Origin: Halanaerobiales bacterium
Lineage (GTDB): Bacteria > Bacillota > Halanaerobiia > Halanaerobiales > JADQBU01
Reading direction: 5' to 3'
Assembly: GCA_016278435.1 (NCBI GenBank)
Contig: JADQBU010000252.1
Span: forward strand, 1 to 12,505
Length of the DNA: 12,505 nucleotides
Shown: positions 1 to 7,578 of the stretch, in pieces
How the letters are laid out: every line of letters starts with the position of its first letter
Numbering within the stretch: position 1 is the stretch's first letter
Notes under the pieces: generated by a model
The model's database searches: none
What the model was told of the DNA's origin: nothing
The model's input: the letters and a program-made list of their open reading frames with translations, nothing else
Made by a program: the position numbers and the translations under genes

Positions 1-537
1 GCCATGGAACGTGGTGACAAGATAAATTATATCTGTTATGATAATGAAGCCTATATGAATACCGGTATTCAGCGGAGCGGCTCAACTCCCTTTAAAGCTA
101 AAACTACCACCACTCCTACCGGTAAACTTACACCTCGTAAGGATATGGCCAAGATTATGGTAGCCCACAATATACCCTATGTAGCCAGTGCTTCTGCCGG
201 TTATATCAAGGATTACCGCAAGAAAGTGGAAAAAGCACTGTCGATCGACGGTCCTACTTATATTCATGTTCATGCCCCCTGTCCTACCGGCTGGAGTTTC
301 CAACCCTGTCAGACGGTGGATGTTGCCCGGCTGGCTGTAGAAACCAGATCCTGGCTGCTCTATGAAGTAGAAAATGGAGAATACAAAATTACCAAAAAAG
401 TAAATAAACCTAAACATGTAAAGGAATATCTACAGTTACAGGGTAGGTTTAGTGGAGTTACAGAAGAAGACCTGGAAGTAATTGAAAAAGATTTAAACAG
501 AGCTTACCAGTTATTAATGAAAGAAGGAGAGCAGTAA
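1..537 (+). CDS. porB: Pyruvate:ferredoxin oxidoreductase, beta subunit (C-terminal part, 5' truncated)
   Basis: This is the C-terminal 178 residues of the thiamine-diphosphate-binding beta subunit of pyruvate:ferredoxin oxidoreductase, a cytoplasmic enzyme that converts pyruvate and CoA to acetyl-CoA, CO2 and reduced ferredoxin. The reading frame is open from base 1 (Ala, then Met at base 4), so the Met at 4 is internal and the true start lies upstream. The visible motif DNEAYMNTGIQRSG, followed by TPF, is characteristic of the pyruvate-type beta subunit rather than the 2-oxoglutarate type, and APCPTGW holds the conserved late cysteine. The N-terminal GDG cofactor motif and the iron-sulfur cysteines would be upstream. 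The TAA stop overlaps the next ATG (TAATG), so translation is probably coupled to the acetyl-CoA synthetase that consumes its product. The assignment is firm; only exact 2-oxoacid specificity is uncertain. Confidence 0.93.
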   Translation, partial: AMERGDKINYICYDNEAYMNTGIQRSGSTPFKAKTTTTPTGKLTPRKDMAKIMVAHNIPYVASASAGYIKDYRKKVEKALSIDGPTYIHVHAPCPTGWSFQPCQTVDVARLAVETRSWLLYEVENGEYKITKKVNKPKHVKEYLQLQGRFSGVTEEDLEVIEKDLNRAYQLLMKEGEQ

Positions 538-2657
538 TGAAGCGAGAAATATTCTATCCAGAATCCGTAGCTATAATTGGTGCTTCCCAGGATACGGGAA
601 AAGCCGGACACCAGTTGATGAAGTCTTTACTCGATGAAGGATTTACCGGAACAATCTATCCAGTTCATCCCAGAGAAGAAGAAATACTTGGATTAAAATG
701 TTATAAAACCCTGAAAGATATAGAAGATACCGTAGATTTAATCATTATCTCCATACCTGCTTTTGCTGTTCTTGATGTTATGCAGGAAGCAGCAGAACGG
801 GGTGATGTCAAAACTGCCATCATTATTTCGGCCGGTTTCTCCGAAACGGCAATTCCGGAAAGAGTTGATCTTGAAAAAGAGATCGTTGAACTGGCCCACA
901 AAAATAATATCAGGATTTTTGGACCGAACTGTAACGGTTTCATCAATACCGAGAATAAGTTTACCACCAGTTTTGCCCCCGGGCAGAATTTATCACCGGG
1001 AGATATTGGTTTCATTACTCAGAGTGGTTCTTTCGGAGGTTCAGTGATGATGATGGCTGCTGAGGAGCCGAAATCACTGGGCTTTAATAAATGGTCTCAC
1101 CTTGGAAATATGGCAGATGTAACGAATATGGAGATTCTTGAATCCTATGAGACTGATCCCAAGATTAATGTTGTAGGTCTTTATATGGAAGGGGTCAGAG
1201 AAGGTAGAGAGTTGATGGAGATAGGTTCCAGAGTTTCCCGGGAAAAGCCTGTTTTAACTATAAAGGTTGGCCGGACCGAGCTTGGCTCCAAAGCAGCCCT
1301 TTCCCATACCGGCACCCTGGCCGGGTCAGACCAGGTTTATGATACTGCCTTCAAACAGAGTGGAATTGTCAGGGTTGAGACAATTGAGGAACTTGTCGAT
1401 GGTCTGAAGGCAACTTCTATGTTACCCCGGGCATCCAGCAGTAAGATAGCTATCTTAACAGAATGTGGTGGCCCCGGTATTATTTCCATGGATGAGATTG
1501 ATAATGATGATGTAGCTGAACTGGCCCATGTCAGTACAGAAACAGTAGAAAAACTAAAAGAAGCTTTACCGCCGATGGCCATGGTCTGTAAGCCGGATGG
1601 TTATATCGATATGACGGCAGCAGCCCTGGAAAAAGAACATGCCGATGCGATGAGACTACTACTGGATGACCCGGGGGTAGATTCTCTGCTTGTTATCTCT
1701 TTACCGCCGACCTTCCTGCCGGCAGAAGGTGTAGCTGAAGTTATTGCGGAAGTAGCTGCAGAGTATGATAAACCGGTTGCCGCCTGTTTCATGAAGGGTG
1801 AAGACATGGAACCTTCCCGGAAATATCTGGAGGAACACGGTGTTCCTACCTTTGAAACTCCTGAGAGATCCGCGCGGGCTCTGATAAACAACATAAAATG
1901 CTCCCTGGAAATTAAATCTGACCGGGTAAGGGGTCTTAAACCACAGGATAAATTACTTTTCAACAAAGATAAATTTTCCAATTTAATTACTGAGTTTACT
2001 CCGGAAGAGAGGAATCCACTGGAGCCTGAGGTTTATGATTTCCTGGAAAAATATGAGATAGACCTACTACCCCACAGCTTCGTTGCAAGCAGGGATGAAG
2101 CCCTGGCTAAAGCAGAAGAACTGGGCTATCCTCTGGTAATGAAGGTTGTATCACCACAGGTGATTCACAAGAGTGATGTTGGTGGGGTTAAGTTGAACCT
2201 CAAAAATAGTGAGGAAGTAGGGAAGGCTTATGATGGGTTGATGGCAGATATCAAGAAGAATGTCCCCAATGCCGATATTAAAGGTGTTATTCTCACTCCC
2301 ATGGCAGCAGGGGGCCTGGAAGTAATTATTGGAGTTACCAGGGATCCCCAGTTTGGACCGACTGTCATGTTCGGTTTAGGAGGAGTCTTTGTTGAGGTCT
2401 TTAAGGATATAAGTTTCCGTATTGCGCCCTTTACCGAAGAAGATGCCCGGGAAATGATTGAAGAAACCAGGGCCTATCAATTATTGAAAGGTGTCAGGGG
2501 AGAAAAACCCAAAGATATAGAAGCGCTGGCTGAATTGCTGGTTAAAATCGGCGATCTGGTGACCTTGAACCCAGCTATTAAAGAACTGGATTTAAACCCG
2601 GTAATGGTTCAGGAAGATGGGTTTACCATTCTTGACGCCCGGATTATCACTGATTAA
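537..2657 (+). CDS. Acetate-CoA ligase (ADP-forming), fused alpha-beta chain
   Basis: This cytoplasmic enzyme of 706 residues converts acetyl-CoA (or another acyl-CoA) + ADP + phosphate to the acid + CoA + ATP, a substrate-level phosphorylation step. Domain order is a CoA-binding Rossmann domain (about 6-130, with VAIIGAS), two succinyl-CoA-ligase-like domains (about 150-455, with TQSGSFGG near 161-168), and a C-terminal ATP-grasp domain (about 490-706). The phosphorylatable histidine is visible as His257 in ALSHTGTLAG. A second conserved histidine, His544 in QVIHKSDVGGVK, lies at the start of the ATP-grasp part, matching the two-histidine phosphate relay known for this family. In many archaea the alpha and beta parts are separate genes; here they are fused, as often in bacteria. 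The ATG at 537 overlaps the porB stop by one base. The acyl specificity (acetyl, propionyl, branched or aryl) cannot be read from sequence; acetyl is inferred from porB. Confidence 0.92.
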   Translation: MKREIFYPESVAIIGASQDTGKAGHQLMKSLLDEGFTGTIYPVHPREEEILGLKCYKTLKDIEDTVDLIIISIPAFAVLDVMQEAAERGDVKTAIIISAGFSETAIPERVDLEKEIVELAHKNNIRIFGPNCNGFINTENKFTTSFAPGQNLSPGDIGFITQSGSFGGSVMMMAAEEPKSLGFNKWSHLGNMADVTNMEILESYETDPKINVVGLYMEGVREGRELMEIGSRVSREKPVLTIKVGRTELGSKAALSHTGTLAGSDQVYDTAFKQSGIVRVETIEELVDGLKATSMLPRASSSKIAILTECGGPGIISMDEIDNDDVAELAHVSTETVEKLKEALPPMAMVCKPDGYIDMTAAALEKEHADAMRLLLDDPGVDSLLVISLPPTFLPAEGVAEVIAEVAAEYDKPVAACFMKGEDMEPSRKYLEEHGVPTFETPERSARALINNIKCSLEIKSDRVRGLKPQDKLLFNKDKFSNLITEFTPEERNPLEPEVYDFLEKYEIDLLPHSFVASRDEALAKAEELGYPLVMKVVSPQVIHKSDVGGVKLNLKNSEEVGKAYDGLMADIKKNVPNADIKGVILTPMAAGGLEVIIGVTRDPQFGPTVMFGLGGVFVEVFKDISFRIAPFTEEDAREMIEETRAYQLLKGVRGEKPKDIEALAELLVKIGDLVTLNPAIKELDLNPVMVQEDGFTILDARIITD

Positions 2658-2734
2658 ATTGTAAAGGGGGGTGTGAGAGAAATTTAAATTTTGGATGGCT
2701 GGTAAAACATAAAAAACAAGGGGGATTTTATTAA

Positions 2735-3715
2735 ATGTTAAAGAAAAAAATTGCATTAGTATTAGTTCTGGTTATGGGTTTATCTCTATTAGCTTTTACT
2801 GCTACCGCTGGAGCCAAGGAAATAGTTCTAAAAGCTGTTCTGGCCTGGCCTGAACAGGAAAAGAGTAATGCCGGTTTCTTTGCCTTACAGGAAAAGGTTA
2901 ATGAAAGAGGTAAGGGTAAAGTCAGAATCGACTATTTAGGTGGTCCTGAAGTTATACCTACTATGGAATTAATTAATGCAGTACATGATGGAGTTGTTGA
3001 TATTGGCTGGATGTCAGCTGGCTATACTGTATCAATGGCGCCTGCTGCCAATGGTATTAAGCTTTCCCGGTTTACTCCCCAGGAAGCAAGGGAAAATGGA
3101 GTATATGACCTCTGGAATGAAATCTATGAGAAGAAGGCCAATGCTCATCTGCTGGGTAAAGGTATGCCTGGTGTAGAATTCCAGATCTATACTGTCAAGG
3201 AAGTTAGAGAACTGGCTGATTTTGAAGGATTATCCATCCGGGTAACACCATCTTATAAAGACTTTATTATCTCAATGAAGGGCTCACCGGTTACCATGGT
3301 ACCTGGTGATGTTTATACCGCTCTGGAAAGAGGAGTTATTGATGGATACGGTTGGACAGACCACGGTATTGCTGACTGGGGCTGGGAATCTCTCACCAAT
3401 TATGTTATCAAACCTGGGTTTTATCAGGTTGATACACTTGGTCTGATTAATCTTGACAAATGGAATAGCTTACCTGATGATGTAAAAGAGATCCTGGTTG
3501 AGGCTGCCAAAGAGGTTGAAAAAGAGATGGTCGGTTACTATGACAAGATATTGAAAGAAGACCGGCAAATTCTGGCTGATAATGGTGTAGAAGTTGTTAC
3601 TCTTAGTGATGAAGAAGCCAAAATTTATGTCGATATGGCCTATGAAGCAGTTATGAACGAAGTTCTGAGAACTTCACCTGAATATGGCGAAAGAATCAAA
3701 GAAGCCTTATTTTAA
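2735..3715 (+). CDS. dctP: TRAP transporter solute-binding protein (DctP family)
   Basis: This extracytoplasmic binding protein of 326 residues captures a carboxylate-type ligand and delivers it to the DctQM membrane complex. Residues 1-27 form a signal peptide: KKK, a hydrophobic core, then a likely signal-peptidase I site after AGA. There is no cysteine anywhere in the protein, so it cannot be lipid-anchored. Family landmarks are EVIPTMELINAVHDGVVDIGW (about 72-92), Arg169 in GLSIRVTPSYKDF, which is the usual carboxylate-binding arginine position, and the aromatic-rich stretch GWTDHGIADWGWESL (206-220) that would line the ligand pocket. The Shine-Dalgarno is AAGGGGG at 2718-2724, 10 bases before ATG. 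It is followed by dctQ and dctM, giving a complete TRAP system. The ligand is unknown; an organic acid is expected from the arginine. Confidence 0.93.
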   Translation: MLKKKIALVLVLVMGLSLLAFTATAGAKEIVLKAVLAWPEQEKSNAGFFALQEKVNERGKGKVRIDYLGGPEVIPTMELINAVHDGVVDIGWMSAGYTVSMAPAANGIKLSRFTPQEARENGVYDLWNEIYEKKANAHLLGKGMPGVEFQIYTVKEVRELADFEGLSIRVTPSYKDFIISMKGSPVTMVPGDVYTALERGVIDGYGWTDHGIADWGWESLTNYVIKPGFYQVDTLGLINLDKWNSLPDDVKEILVEAAKEVEKEMVGYYDKILKEDRQILADNGVEVVTLSDEEAKIYVDMAYEAVMNEVLRTSPEYGERIKEALF

Positions 3716-3727
3716 TTAACAAATAGT

Positions 3728-3770
3728 AAGGAGGTTGGTCAAAAAATGAAATTTTTTAAGAAAACCTCCT
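3728..3770 (+). promoter_or_regulatory. Hairpin sequestering the dctQ ribosome-binding site
   Basis: The dctQ Shine-Dalgarno AGGAGGTT (3729-3736) is exactly complementary to AACCTCCT (3763-3770) inside the dctQ coding sequence. This forms an 8-bp stem with a 26-base loop that contains the ATG at 3746. Pairing would hide the ribosome-binding site. The complementarity is seen directly; a regulatory role is inferred. Confidence 0.45.
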
Positions 3771-4249
3771 CTATAATTGACCTCCTGTCAGAGTTTTTAT
3801 TTCTGACAGGAGGAATCATTATCGTGGGGGTAATGTTGTTGATTACGGTTGCGACCATATCGCGGTATTTCTTCGGTCAGGCGATTGCCTGGGCAACCGA
3901 GGTAGCTGGATACAGCTTGCTTTTGGTCACCTTTTTTGGCGGTCCTCTGTTAGCAATAAAGAATAATCATATAAATGTAGATATTATACCGAATATACTT
4001 GGTGATAGAGGCGAAAGAATAATGATTATTTTAAGTGGCCTGGCTTCATCTTTAGTGAGCGGCTTAATTGGTTATTTTGCTTTAAATGCAACTATCGAAG
4101 CCTATATTTCCCAACAGATGATTGTTAGTTTTATGCGGACTCCAAAATATCTTTTACTTGGTGTGATAGCTGGAGGATTTATTTTAATGGGTCTTGGATT
4201 TTTAAAAGTTGCAATAAGAAATATTACTCTGCTTAGAAATAAAGAATAA
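3746..4249 (+). CDS. dctQ: TRAP transporter small membrane subunit (DctQ family)
   Basis: This cytoplasmic-membrane protein of 167 residues is the small subunit that bridges the binding protein and the DctM channel subunit. Four hydrophobic helices are visible at about 15-40, 48-70, 90-115 and 132-157. Family features are the RYFFGQAIAWATEVAGYSLL stretch (helix 1 end to helix 2) and NNHINVDIIP (about 73-82), matching the conserved H-I-x-V-D segment of DctQ proteins. The start is fixed by a strong TAAGGAGGT Shine-Dalgarno at 3727-3735, 10 bases upstream. It lies 30 bases after dctP and 12 bases before dctM. The first 25 codons carry paired anti-Shine-Dalgarno and Shine-Dalgarno elements described separately; these may tune membrane subunit levels relative to the abundant binding protein. 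Confidence 0.9.
   Translation: MKFFKKTSSIIDLLSEFLFLTGGIIIVGVMLLITVATISRYFFGQAIAWATEVAGYSLLLVTFFGGPLLAIKNNHINVDIIPNILGDRGERIMIILSGLASSLVSGLIGYFALNATIEAYISQQMIVSFMRTPKYLLLGVIAGGFILMGLGFLKVAIRNITLLRNKE
3781..3813 (+). repeat. Perfect 12-bp inverted repeat inside dctQ
   Basis: CCTCCTGTCAGA (3781-3792) and TCTGACAGGAGG (3802-3813) are exact reverse complements separated by 9 T-rich bases. They form a strong hairpin within codons 12-23 of dctQ. The left arm carries an anti-Shine-Dalgarno (CCTCCT) and the right arm a Shine-Dalgarno-like AGGAGG. The left arm could alternatively pair with the genuine dctQ ribosome-binding site at 3729-3736. Confidence 0.85.
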
Positions 4250-4261
4250 GGAGTGTTTTGA

Positions 4262-5563
4262 ATGGCATGGTGGTTAATTATAATTCTCTTTTTTGGAGGT
4301 TTATTACTGGCATTCTTTGCGAGTATTCCAATTGCCTTTGCATTCTTTTTGATGGATATTATAGCCATGTACTTTGTCATGGGCGCCAGTTTTACCGGCA
4401 CCTTTGTAGGGAGTATACTTGATTCGCTGGCTAAATTTACACTGGTACCGGTCCCATTGTTTGTTTTGATGGGGGAGTTTCTCTTTCAGTCCGGGCTGGC
4501 TCTGAAAGCGATAGATGTTATAGAAAAATGGCTGGGTAAACTACCGGGCCGTCTCAGTGTATTGAGTATTGTGTCTGGGGCTCTGTTTGCAAGTTTAAGC
4601 GGTTCAACCCTGGCCAACACTGCCATGCTGGGTTCTTTATTAACACCAGAAATGAGACGCAGGAATTACCATAAATCGATGATCATCGGTCCGATCACTG
4701 CTTCAGGTAGTCTGGCCATGATGATTCCTCCGAGCTCTCTGACGGTTGTTTTTGGAAGCCTGGCGGGAATATCTGTCGGTGATTTACTGATAGCTGGAAT
4801 TCTTCCCGGATTATTAACAGCATTTCTCTACATTACATATACAGTGGGTAGATGCTGGTTAAATAAAGACCTGGCACCAGTTTATGATGTAGAAAAATCC
4901 AATTTCAAGGAAATAATTGTTGATACTATAAAAGATGTATTACCTCTGGTTATTATTATCTTCCTCACCGTAGGGGTAATATTCTTTGGACTGGCAACAC
5001 CTACTGAAGCAGCTGCCCTTGGTGCTCTGGGTTCTATCATACTGTCCTGGCTGCTTGGTAAATTCAATATGGATGTTGTAAAGAAATCACTTAGTGGTTC
5101 TGTCAAGGTTACATCTATGATTCTGATTATTGTGGCAGCATCAAGTGCTTTCAGTCAGGTACTTGCTTTTACAGGTGCGACCAGGGGTTTAACCCATTTT
5201 GCTATTAATCTACCATTTAGCCCTTTCTGGATACTGGTGGGAATGCTGGGTGTCGTCTTTTTCCTGGGTATGTTTATTGAACAGGTATCGATTATGATGA
5301 TAACTTTACCTATCTTTATGCCGATTGTAAAAACACTGCATTTTACACCGGTCTGGTTTGGTATTTTGATGCTTTTAACTCTAGAAATTTCACTACTTAC
5401 ACCTCCTGTAGGTCTGCTATTATATACAATCAAAGGTGTTACACCTGATGATATTACCATGAAAGATATCTGGATAGCAGCTATTCCCTACGTAATCTGC
5501 GGTTTAGTCTCTGTATTTATTATCTTGAATTTCCCGCAGATAACAACAGCGCTTATAAATTAA
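4262..5563 (+). CDS. dctM: TRAP transporter large membrane subunit (DctM family)
   Basis: This polytopic cytoplasmic-membrane protein of 433 residues forms the transport channel of the TRAP system and normally couples uptake to a sodium gradient. It has the usual family length and about a dozen hydrophobic helices. Recognisable family blocks are PVPLFVLMGEFLFQSGLA (about 64-81), GSLLTPEMRRRNYHKSMIIG followed by ITASGSLAMMIPPSS, and the C-terminal ITLPIFMPIV and LLTPPVGLLLY segments with conserved prolines. The Shine-Dalgarno AAGGAG at 4248-4253 overlaps the dctQ stop region and is 8 bases before ATG. The gene ends the TRAP unit; a hairpin follows in the next intergenic stretch. Confidence 0.94.
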   Translation: MAWWLIIILFFGGLLLAFFASIPIAFAFFLMDIIAMYFVMGASFTGTFVGSILDSLAKFTLVPVPLFVLMGEFLFQSGLALKAIDVIEKWLGKLPGRLSVLSIVSGALFASLSGSTLANTAMLGSLLTPEMRRRNYHKSMIIGPITASGSLAMMIPPSSLTVVFGSLAGISVGDLLIAGILPGLLTAFLYITYTVGRCWLNKDLAPVYDVEKSNFKEIIVDTIKDVLPLVIIIFLTVGVIFFGLATPTEAAALGALGSIILSWLLGKFNMDVVKKSLSGSVKVTSMILIIVAASSAFSQVLAFTGATRGLTHFAINLPFSPFWILVGMLGVVFFLGMFIEQVSIMMITLPIFMPIVKTLHFTPVWFGILMLLTLEISLLTPPVGLLLYTIKGVTPDDITMKDIWIAAIPYVICGLVSVFIILNFPQITTALIN

Positions 5564-5582
5564 ATCAAATTGGATCTTTTCG

Positions 5583-5610
5583 GGGGGATATCAATTAAAA
5601 GGTATTCCCC
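5583..5610 (+). terminator. Hairpin after dctM (weak terminator or processing stem)
   Basis: GGGGGATATC (5583-5592) pairs with GGTATTCCCC (5601-5610) over 10 positions, two of them G-U wobbles, with the A/T-rich loop AATTAAAA. The bases that follow are T-rich but interrupted (ACTGTTGTTTTGTATTT), so termination would be partial. It separates the TRAP genes from the symporter pair. Confidence 0.45.
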
Positions 5611-5651
5611 ACTGTTGTTTTGTATTTCCAATTAAGAAGGAGAGGACCTTG

Positions 5652-5909
5652 ATGAAAAAAAATTACTTCAAGAGCAGTTCGGGTTCTTTAGTTCTGGCTC
5701 TGATTGTCACAGTTATTGCCATTATTTTTCATATTGATTTCTGGAACTGGGGTAAGCATAATTTTTATTTTGGCTGGGTACCTCAGGAATTTCTCTACCG
5801 GGCAATTTTTATCGGGGTTGTTATTCCTCTGATAAACTATTTAATTCAGAAAATAAGCTGGCCTGTACCAGAAGAATATGAAAAAAACAGAGAAGGAAAG
5901 AAGAGATAA
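5652..5909 (+). CDS. Small two-helix membrane protein preceding a sodium:solute symporter
   Basis: This is an 85-residue membrane protein with two hydrophobic helices (about 12-30 and 46-66), a central loop rich in aromatic residues (FHIDFWNWGKHNFYFGW) and a charged tail ending EEYEKNREGKKR. The layout of two helices and a charged C-terminus, encoded immediately before a sodium:solute symporter, matches small symporter partner proteins of the DUF3311 and YhdT kind; membership in either family is not proven by eye. The ATG at 5652 is preferred over the TTG one codon earlier, because AAGGAG at 5637-5642 is then 9 bases away. The symporter start is only 18 bases after its stop, so the two are co-transcribed. 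Its likely role is an accessory or stabilising subunit of the symporter. Confidence 0.75.
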   Translation: MKKNYFKSSSGSLVLALIVTVIAIIFHIDFWNWGKHNFYFGWVPQEFLYRAIFIGVVIPLINYLIQKISWPVPEEYEKNREGKKR

Positions 5910-5927
5910 AAGAGGTGATATAGGTAA

Positions 5928-7412
5928 ATGATTACAATTCTTATTATAGCATTATTTCTTGCTATTACATTATTAATAGGATATATTGCATCCAGACAAA
6001 CCGGGGGATCATTAAAAGAACTTTTTGTTGCCAGTAAATCTCTGGGTCTTATAGCCCTGGTAATGGCCATCTTTGGCGGCCAAATTACTGCTTTTGGTAT
6101 TCTAGGTGCTCCTGGAATAGGTTACAGGATGGGCTATTCAGCTTTTGGTTATTTAGTGGGATTAGCTCCTTTCGGCACGGCACTTGGTTTTTACTTAATA
6201 GGATATCGTACCTGGCTTGTAACCAGTAAATATGATTTTGTAACACCGGTAGATTTTTTCACGAGCCGTTTTGAGGGAAACCTGGTCAGGTATGTTATGG
6301 GGGCTATACAGATCTTATTGGAAGTACCTTATATACTTATCTGTGGTATAGGAGCCGGAGGAATTTTGGCGTCAGTTACAGATGGTTTAATTCCTTACTG
6401 GCTGGGATCTCTTGTTATTCTTATTGTATCTACATATACGGCTTATTCTGGAGGAATGCGCGGTACAGCCTGGACCAATATTTTTCAGGGTACTTTAATG
6501 TTTGCCGTTTTATTTATGATGATGGTGATCATCTATAGAACTTTAGGTGGAGCTTCTGCTATTGTAAATAAATTGAGTAGTGAAATGATATCACTCAGTG
6601 CTTCGGCTCCTGAGAGATCCCTGGGTCAATGGGTGCCATTTAGTTTACTTGCTACAGGTTTAGCAAATGGTGTAATTATGCACCTGCTTGTAAGAAATTT
6701 GTCTGCTGATAGTCCTAAAAACATCAAAAGGAATACGATTATTTTTCCGGTTTTATTTGCAATGTTTTTCTTTATGGCCTTTTCACTTGGTGTCTGGGGC
6801 AGGGCTTTACTCCCCGGACTCAATGCACAGCAATCTGAAAATATAATTCCCTTACTGGCTGAAAGATTTGCTCCGGTCTGGATGGTTGGATTGATCGGTG
6901 CTGGTATTCTGGCTGCTATCATGACATCCTGGGACGGCATGATACTGGCTGCTTCTTCGATATTTTCAGAGGATTTCATTAAACCAATATTTAAAAAACG
7001 GGGAATAAAACTTACTGAAGAGCAGGATACTAAATTAAGTAAGATGTTTATTATAGTTTTGGGAGTTATTATTTACATATTAACTCTGTTGAAACCGGCT
7101 ACTATACTCAATATTGCTACCTTTAGTTTCAGCGGTTTTGCCTGTCTTGTACCTTCCTATATAGCAGCACTATACTGGAAAAAGGCAACAAAATGGGGTC
7201 TTGTGGTATCATCAATTGTTTCAGTATTTTTTACAGCTTTATGGGCATTTAATGTATTACCAGCCTGGACTACTTTTGGGTTACATTATGTTGTCCCTGG
7301 ATTTCTACTTTCTATAATCCTGGTCGTAACCGTATCACTGGTAACAGAACCTGCACCCCGGCATAAAATTGAGGAATTTTTCTCTGTTTTTGAAGAGGTA
7401 TATGAAGATTAA
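5928..7412 (+). CDS. Sodium:solute symporter (SSS family)
   Basis: This cytoplasmic-membrane sodium-coupled symporter of 494 residues has about 13 predicted helices, typical of the family that includes PutP and PanF. Helix 2 holds FGGQITAFGILGAPGIGYRMG (about 49-69). Segment ILAAIMTSWDGMILAASS (about 327-344) corresponds to the helix carrying the second sodium site. Aligned by eye to PutP, Thr333 and Ser334 fall where its sodium-binding Ser340 and Thr341 lie, so sodium coupling looks intact. The short charged tail ends VFEEVYED. The Shine-Dalgarno is GAGGTGA at 5912-5918. The substrate cannot be deduced; PanF-like symporters with a small partner protein carry monocarboxylates or vitamins. Because the next gene unit is a corrinoid methyltransferase module, a methylated or carboxylated methyl donor is a reasonable guess, but only inference. 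Confidence 0.9.
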   Translation: MITILIIALFLAITLLIGYIASRQTGGSLKELFVASKSLGLIALVMAIFGGQITAFGILGAPGIGYRMGYSAFGYLVGLAPFGTALGFYLIGYRTWLVTSKYDFVTPVDFFTSRFEGNLVRYVMGAIQILLEVPYILICGIGAGGILASVTDGLIPYWLGSLVILIVSTYTAYSGGMRGTAWTNIFQGTLMFAVLFMMMVIIYRTLGGASAIVNKLSSEMISLSASAPERSLGQWVPFSLLATGLANGVIMHLLVRNLSADSPKNIKRNTIIFPVLFAMFFFMAFSLGVWGRALLPGLNAQQSENIIPLLAERFAPVWMVGLIGAGILAAIMTSWDGMILAASSIFSEDFIKPIFKKRGIKLTEEQDTKLSKMFIIVLGVIIYILTLLKPATILNIATFSFSGFACLVPSYIAALYWKKATKWGLVVSSIVSVFFTALWAFNVLPAWTTFGLHYVVPGFLLSIILVVTVSLVTEPAPRHKIEEFFSVFEEVYED

Positions 7413-7458
7413 TTTGAGTTATTATTAAATAGATATTTTGCTGCATGAAGGGGTTTTA

Positions 7459-7572
7459 ATGCTACTTTTTATCAAAAGATACATAGAGTTGTATCAGTAC
7501 CTGCACATCCTTAATGATATATCAAGTTTCCATAATTTGAATAAAAGAGTTGAACAAGTTCAAATTATATGA
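7459..7572 (+). CDS. Possible small protein of 37 residues
   Basis: The ATG at 7459 has a Shine-Dalgarno-like AAGGGG (7448-7453) five bases upstream and opens a frame of 37 codons ending in TGA. The product starts MLLFIKRYIELYQYLHILND and ends KRVEQVQII. It looks like one amphipathic helix with alternating hydrophobic and charged residues, and is not recognised as any family. It begins 46 bases after the symporter stop. The frame may equally be chance in AT-rich DNA; the promoter and dyad inside its 3' half argue for caution. Confidence 0.25.
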   Translation: MLLFIKRYIELYQYLHILNDISSFHNLNKRVEQVQII

Positions 7573-7578
7573 TAATAT
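7550..7578 (+). promoter_or_regulatory. Probable promoter with operator-like dyad, corrinoid operon
   Basis: A -35-like TTGAAC (7550-7555) is followed after 17 bases by a -10-like TAATAT (7573-7578); a TG-extended TGATAAT overlaps it. The -35 box is the left half of the dyad TTGAAC-AA-GTTCAA (7550-7563), so a dimeric regulator bound there would block polymerase. The GntR-family protein encoded at 9834 is a candidate, though the dyad is not a classical GntR site. The transcript would carry a leader of about 160 bases. Confidence 0.35.

Noticed and set aside
2735..3715. DctP as a lipoprotein
   Set aside because: There is no cysteine in the signal region or anywhere in the protein.
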